Origin: a virus
Length of the DNA stretch: 40,785 nucleotides
Virus record (IMG/VR): IMGVR_UViG_3300046007_008245
Span: 1 to 40,785 of that record
Reading direction: 5' to 3' (one strand)
The translations under genes and the position numbers were made by a program. Under the pieces are notes generated by a model. That model made no database searches. It was not told the origin of the DNA and saw only the letters and a list, made by a program, of their open reading frames with translations. Of the stretch, positions 39,012-40,785 are shown piece by piece. Numbering within the stretch: position 1 is the stretch's first letter; each line of letters starts with the position of its first letter.

Positions 39012-39204
39012 AATCTGGACACTCCGTAAGATCGTTCTTCGCGATGGCTACCAAAGCAGTGGATATGCTTGGATACATCTTCCAAGTGAAACTGCTTTTG
39101 TGGTCAAAACCAAGGAATTTGGCGAAACGTTAACTGAAACAATTCAGTATTTGCATGACGCTTTGCTAGCTATCAATTCCGGAGATTGGTACTATGCCGA
39201 GTAA
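38995..39204 (+). CDS. Hypothetical protein, 69 aa
   Basis: Start ATG 38995 (MEAGNKIWTLRKIVLRDGYQ), overlapping the nuclease gene by 17 bases; an in-frame start at 38959 lacks an SD. Beta-strand pattern (GYAWIHLPSETAFVVKTK) and a final helix. Not recognised; co-translated with the recombination cluster. Confidence 0.65.
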   Translation: MEAGNKIWTLRKIVLRDGYQSSGYAWIHLPSETAFVVKTKEFGETLTETIQYLHDALLAINSGDWYYAE

Positions 39205-39511
39205 AAAGCACATTCATACGTACGAGCGTCGCAAAACACCGAAAGGTGCTAACGACAAGCAAGTATATTATCGTTGCTTAGATCCAGAATGTTCGCACCG
39301 TATCGTTCGTGAGGATTTATTTGGAAAGCGCGCGCAATGTCCGTATTGCGGTGATCTTTACATATTGGATCCACGCAAACTTCGCTTGAAACTTCCACAT
39401 TGCGGATGTCGCGGGCTGGAAGCAAAGCCCGAGATTGATACAGACGAATTGATGGAACAAATCCTCAAACTACAACAGGAGAAATTTAACAAAGATGCCC
39501 TTAGTGAGTAG
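39194..39511 (+). CDS. Zinc-ribbon protein, 105 aa
   Basis: Two knuckles are visible: CLDPECSH (residues 28-35) and CPYC (49-52), together a classic zinc ribbon, plus a later HCGC. The N-terminus is basic (MPSKKHIHTYERRKTPKGAN); the C-terminus is an acidic helix (IDTDELMEQILKLQQEKF). It lies between nuclease and ATPase genes with overlaps at both ends. A DNA- or RNA-binding accessory role is likely by analogy. Confidence 0.7.
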   Translation: MPSKKHIHTYERRKTPKGANDKQVYYRCLDPECSHRIVREDLFGKRAQCPYCGDLYILDPRKLRLKLPHCGCRGLEAKPEIDTDELMEQILKLQQEKFNKDALSE

Positions 39512-40322
39512 CCTAGAATCTTCGAATTTGACAGTCGGATTATTTGTTGGTCCGTCCGGGGCTGGAAAGACTTGTGCAATTGCAAGTTATGCCGCGTTAG
39601 GACCGATGTACATTTTTGATTTTGACGGACGCATGGCTGGTATGTTGGGCCAGCGTTCCGTACTTGGCGATCATTTTAAGAACATCGAGTATGATCGCTA
39701 TGATATTAGCAAGGGCTTTCTTGAAGTCGATAAACGCTTAGATGTACTTGTGGCGCAGGCGCAAAACAATTCCCTCAAGTATAAAACCATAGTGTTTGAA
39801 TCACTTCCAACGATGATTAACTCCTTCATGGAAATGGCAGTGCAACTCGAAGGCGTTAAGTCCGCTGGCATTCCGTCGCGTCTAGTTGGTGGCGTTCATA
39901 TGCTGTCGCCGCAACATTACAATTGGGCGTCGCGGGCGTTCCGTGACTTAGTATACAATGGATTACGTCGATTAGTTGGTTGCAACGTCATTGTATCTGG
40001 ATGGACGGTAGATCAATGGGGAAAACGCATCATTAAGAAGAGTGACGGTAGCGAATCCGTCGATGAATACGGTCCCAAGGAAGTTATCGGACGTAAACTA
40101 CTTTTAACCGAAAAGATAGCCGAAGAAGTTCCGGGCTATTTTGACGAAGTATACGAATTTGACAAGCAAGATACGGGATTGCCTTCGCAGCCCACGAAGT
40201 TTGTCTGCAAGTTTCGCAGCTCGATTGCGAAAACCGCGCATGAAAACTATCCTAATTGGATTGATTTCACGAACAAGAGTTTTCACGCGGAATTAAATAA
40301 ACTAACCTCAAAGGAAAAATAG
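39495..40322 (+). CDS. RecA/RAD55-like phage ATPase (AAA_24 type), 275 aa
   Basis: Walker A is GPSGAGKT (residues 19-26), followed by the strand MYIFDFDGRM (38-47), and a second acidic strand YKTIVFESLPTMIN as Walker B equivalent. The family is common in phages next to SSB-like, Cas4/RecB-like nuclease and SNF2 helicase genes, and is thought to act as a recombinase or recombination mediator. All those partners are present here. ATG 39495 overlaps the zinc-ribbon gene by 17 bases; AGGAG is 13 nt upstream. Confidence 0.85.
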   Translation: MPLVSSLESSNLTVGLFVGPSGAGKTCAIASYAALGPMYIFDFDGRMAGMLGQRSVLGDHFKNIEYDRYDISKGFLEVDKRLDVLVAQAQNNSLKYKTIVFESLPTMINSFMEMAVQLEGVKSAGIPSRLVGGVHMLSPQHYNWASRAFRDLVYNGLRRLVGCNVIVSGWTVDQWGKRIIKKSDGSESVDEYGPKEVIGRKLLLTEKIAEEVPGYFDEVYEFDKQDTGLPSQPTKFVCKFRSSIAKTAHENYPNWIDFTNKSFHAELNKLTSKEK

Positions 40323-40323
40323 C

Positions 40324-40536
40324 ATGACTCAAGAACAAAACGCTTTGTTACAACGCGCTGGGTACTTTGACATCGTTCCTACACTCTCGTGCTCTGAAGA
40401 GTTTATCGACGACAATCCGATAGAACGCGACGATATCTTGGAAGACTTCATCGAGGATGAAGATGAAGATGAAGATGAAGACGAAGACGATGAAGACTTT
40501 TTTGCTGATGACGACGAGGATGAAACCATCGGCTAA
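40324..40536 (+). CDS. Highly acidic protein, 70 aa
   Basis: Residues ~28-70 are almost wholly Asp/Glu (DDILEDFIEDEDEDEDEDED and beyond), encoded in part by a tandem GATGAA hexamer repeat (40456-40480). The N-terminal 25 residues are ordinary (MTQEQNALLQRAGYFDIVPT). Located between the ATPase and the SSB-like gene. The tail resembles the acidic tips of SSB and T7 gp2.5, or DNA-mimic proteins. AAGGA lies 8 nt upstream. Confidence 0.75.
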   Translation: MTQEQNALLQRAGYFDIVPTLSCSEEFIDDNPIERDDILEDFIEDEDEDEDEDEDDEDFFADDDEDETIG

Positions 40537-40541
40537 CAATT

Positions 40542-40575
40542 TTCGCTCTGCGGAGCGAATCGCCCGAAAGGGAAC
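40542..40575 (+). promoter_or_regulatory. Intergenic hairpin pair before the SSB-like gene
   Basis: TTCGCTC (40542-40548) pairs with GAGCGAA (40553-40559) around TGCG, followed directly by a small CCC-GAAA-GGG hairpin (40563-40572). There is no U-run. The pair could stabilise or attenuate the SSB-like transcript. Confidence 0.5.
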
Positions 40576-40601
40576 TTTAACTAAAAAGGAAAACAATTAA
40601 A

Positions 40602-40785
40602 ATGCCTATTCTGAACATTACGCAAGAAGATACTAACAGACTGAAGAAGGTTGATCGCGGCTGGTACCTCAGCGAGATTACCAACGTCACCGCCAAGCAG
40701 AGCAAGAAAGGCGGCTTGAACTTTACCTACGAGTTCAAAGTTGTTGACGAAAACACGCCGATGAATGGTCGCTATGGTTACCGGT
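40602..40785 (+). CDS. Putative ssDNA-binding protein, DUF669-like (5' part)
   Basis: ATG 40602 is preceded by AAAAAGGAAAACAATTAAA, a usable SD at a longer spacing. The frame is open to the window end and continues without change at base 1 (see 1-345). The first 19 codons (MPILNITQEDTNRLKKVDR) are unique to this end; the rest duplicates the left terminus. Confidence 0.6.
   Translation, partial: MPILNITQEDTNRLKKVDRGWYLSEITNVTAKQSKKGGLNFTYEFKVVDENTPMNGRYGYR
40659..40784. repeat. Terminal direct repeat, right copy
   Basis: Matches bases 1-126 exactly; see the left copy. Closing the map removes this overlap and restores a single intact SSB-like gene. Confidence 0.9.

Overview
This window is one complete or near-complete genome of a tailed double-stranded DNA phage. 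Bases 40659-40784 repeat bases 1-126 exactly, and the gene cut off at the right end continues in frame at the left end, so the map closes into a circle of about 40.66 kb. No tape-measure, tail-tube, sheath or baseplate gene is visible. The structural block instead holds portal, scaffold, coat, two adaptor-like proteins, a large tail hub/nozzle-like protein, a beta-helix tailspike, a fibre-like protein and three ejection-type proteins. That is the set expected of a short-tailed (podovirus-type) phage, loosely in P22 order. There is no RNA polymerase gene, no recognisable integrase or repressor, and no tRNA, CRISPR array or insertion sequence. The host is unknown; consensus-like sigma70 promoters, Shine-Dalgarno sites and a parS-like palindrome point to an ordinary bacterial host.

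The layout is two opposed transcription blocks. Leftward (minus strand, 30.09 to 6.59 kb) is the late block: small membrane and terminase-associated genes, TerL, portal, a 28-aa basic peptide, scaffold, coat, a decoration-like protein, a glycosyltransferase and a SAM methyltransferase, adaptors, beta-rich and LamG-like virion proteins, tailspike, hub, fibre and ejection proteins. It ends at a rho-independent terminator at about 6.53 kb. Rightward (plus strand, 31.18 kb through the circle junction to 6.6 kb) is the early/replication block: small unknown genes, a SNF2-type helicase, a pyrimidine-dimer-glycosylase-like protein, a tandem paralogue pair with a CCI(A/I)GY motif, a RecB/Cas4-like nuclease with likely Fe-S cysteines, a RecA-like ATPase, an acidic protein, an SSB-like protein, a family A DNA polymerase with a degenerate uracil-glycosylase-like domain, and a DUF3987-like P-loop protein.

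Between the divergent blocks (30.09-31.18 kb) lies about 1.1 kb of non-coding DNA full of repeats: a 9-bp minisatellite, three 22-bp iterons, a (GA)13 run, (CACAA)5, a perfect 14-bp palindrome matching the core of bacterial chromosomal parS, and an A15 tract in front of a promoter-like sequence. It is the best candidate for origin, partition or master regulation. A second non-coding stretch (32.4-33.39 kb) has an inverted repeat around an AT-only core and a near-consensus promoter.

The most unusual points are the parS-like site without a visible phage ParB, the repeat-loaded control region, start codons separated from their Shine-Dalgarno by hairpins, a near-identical 22-bp element supplying the ribosome site of two unrelated genes on opposite strands, sugar- and methyl-transferases inside the head module, and the absence of any recognisable endolysin.
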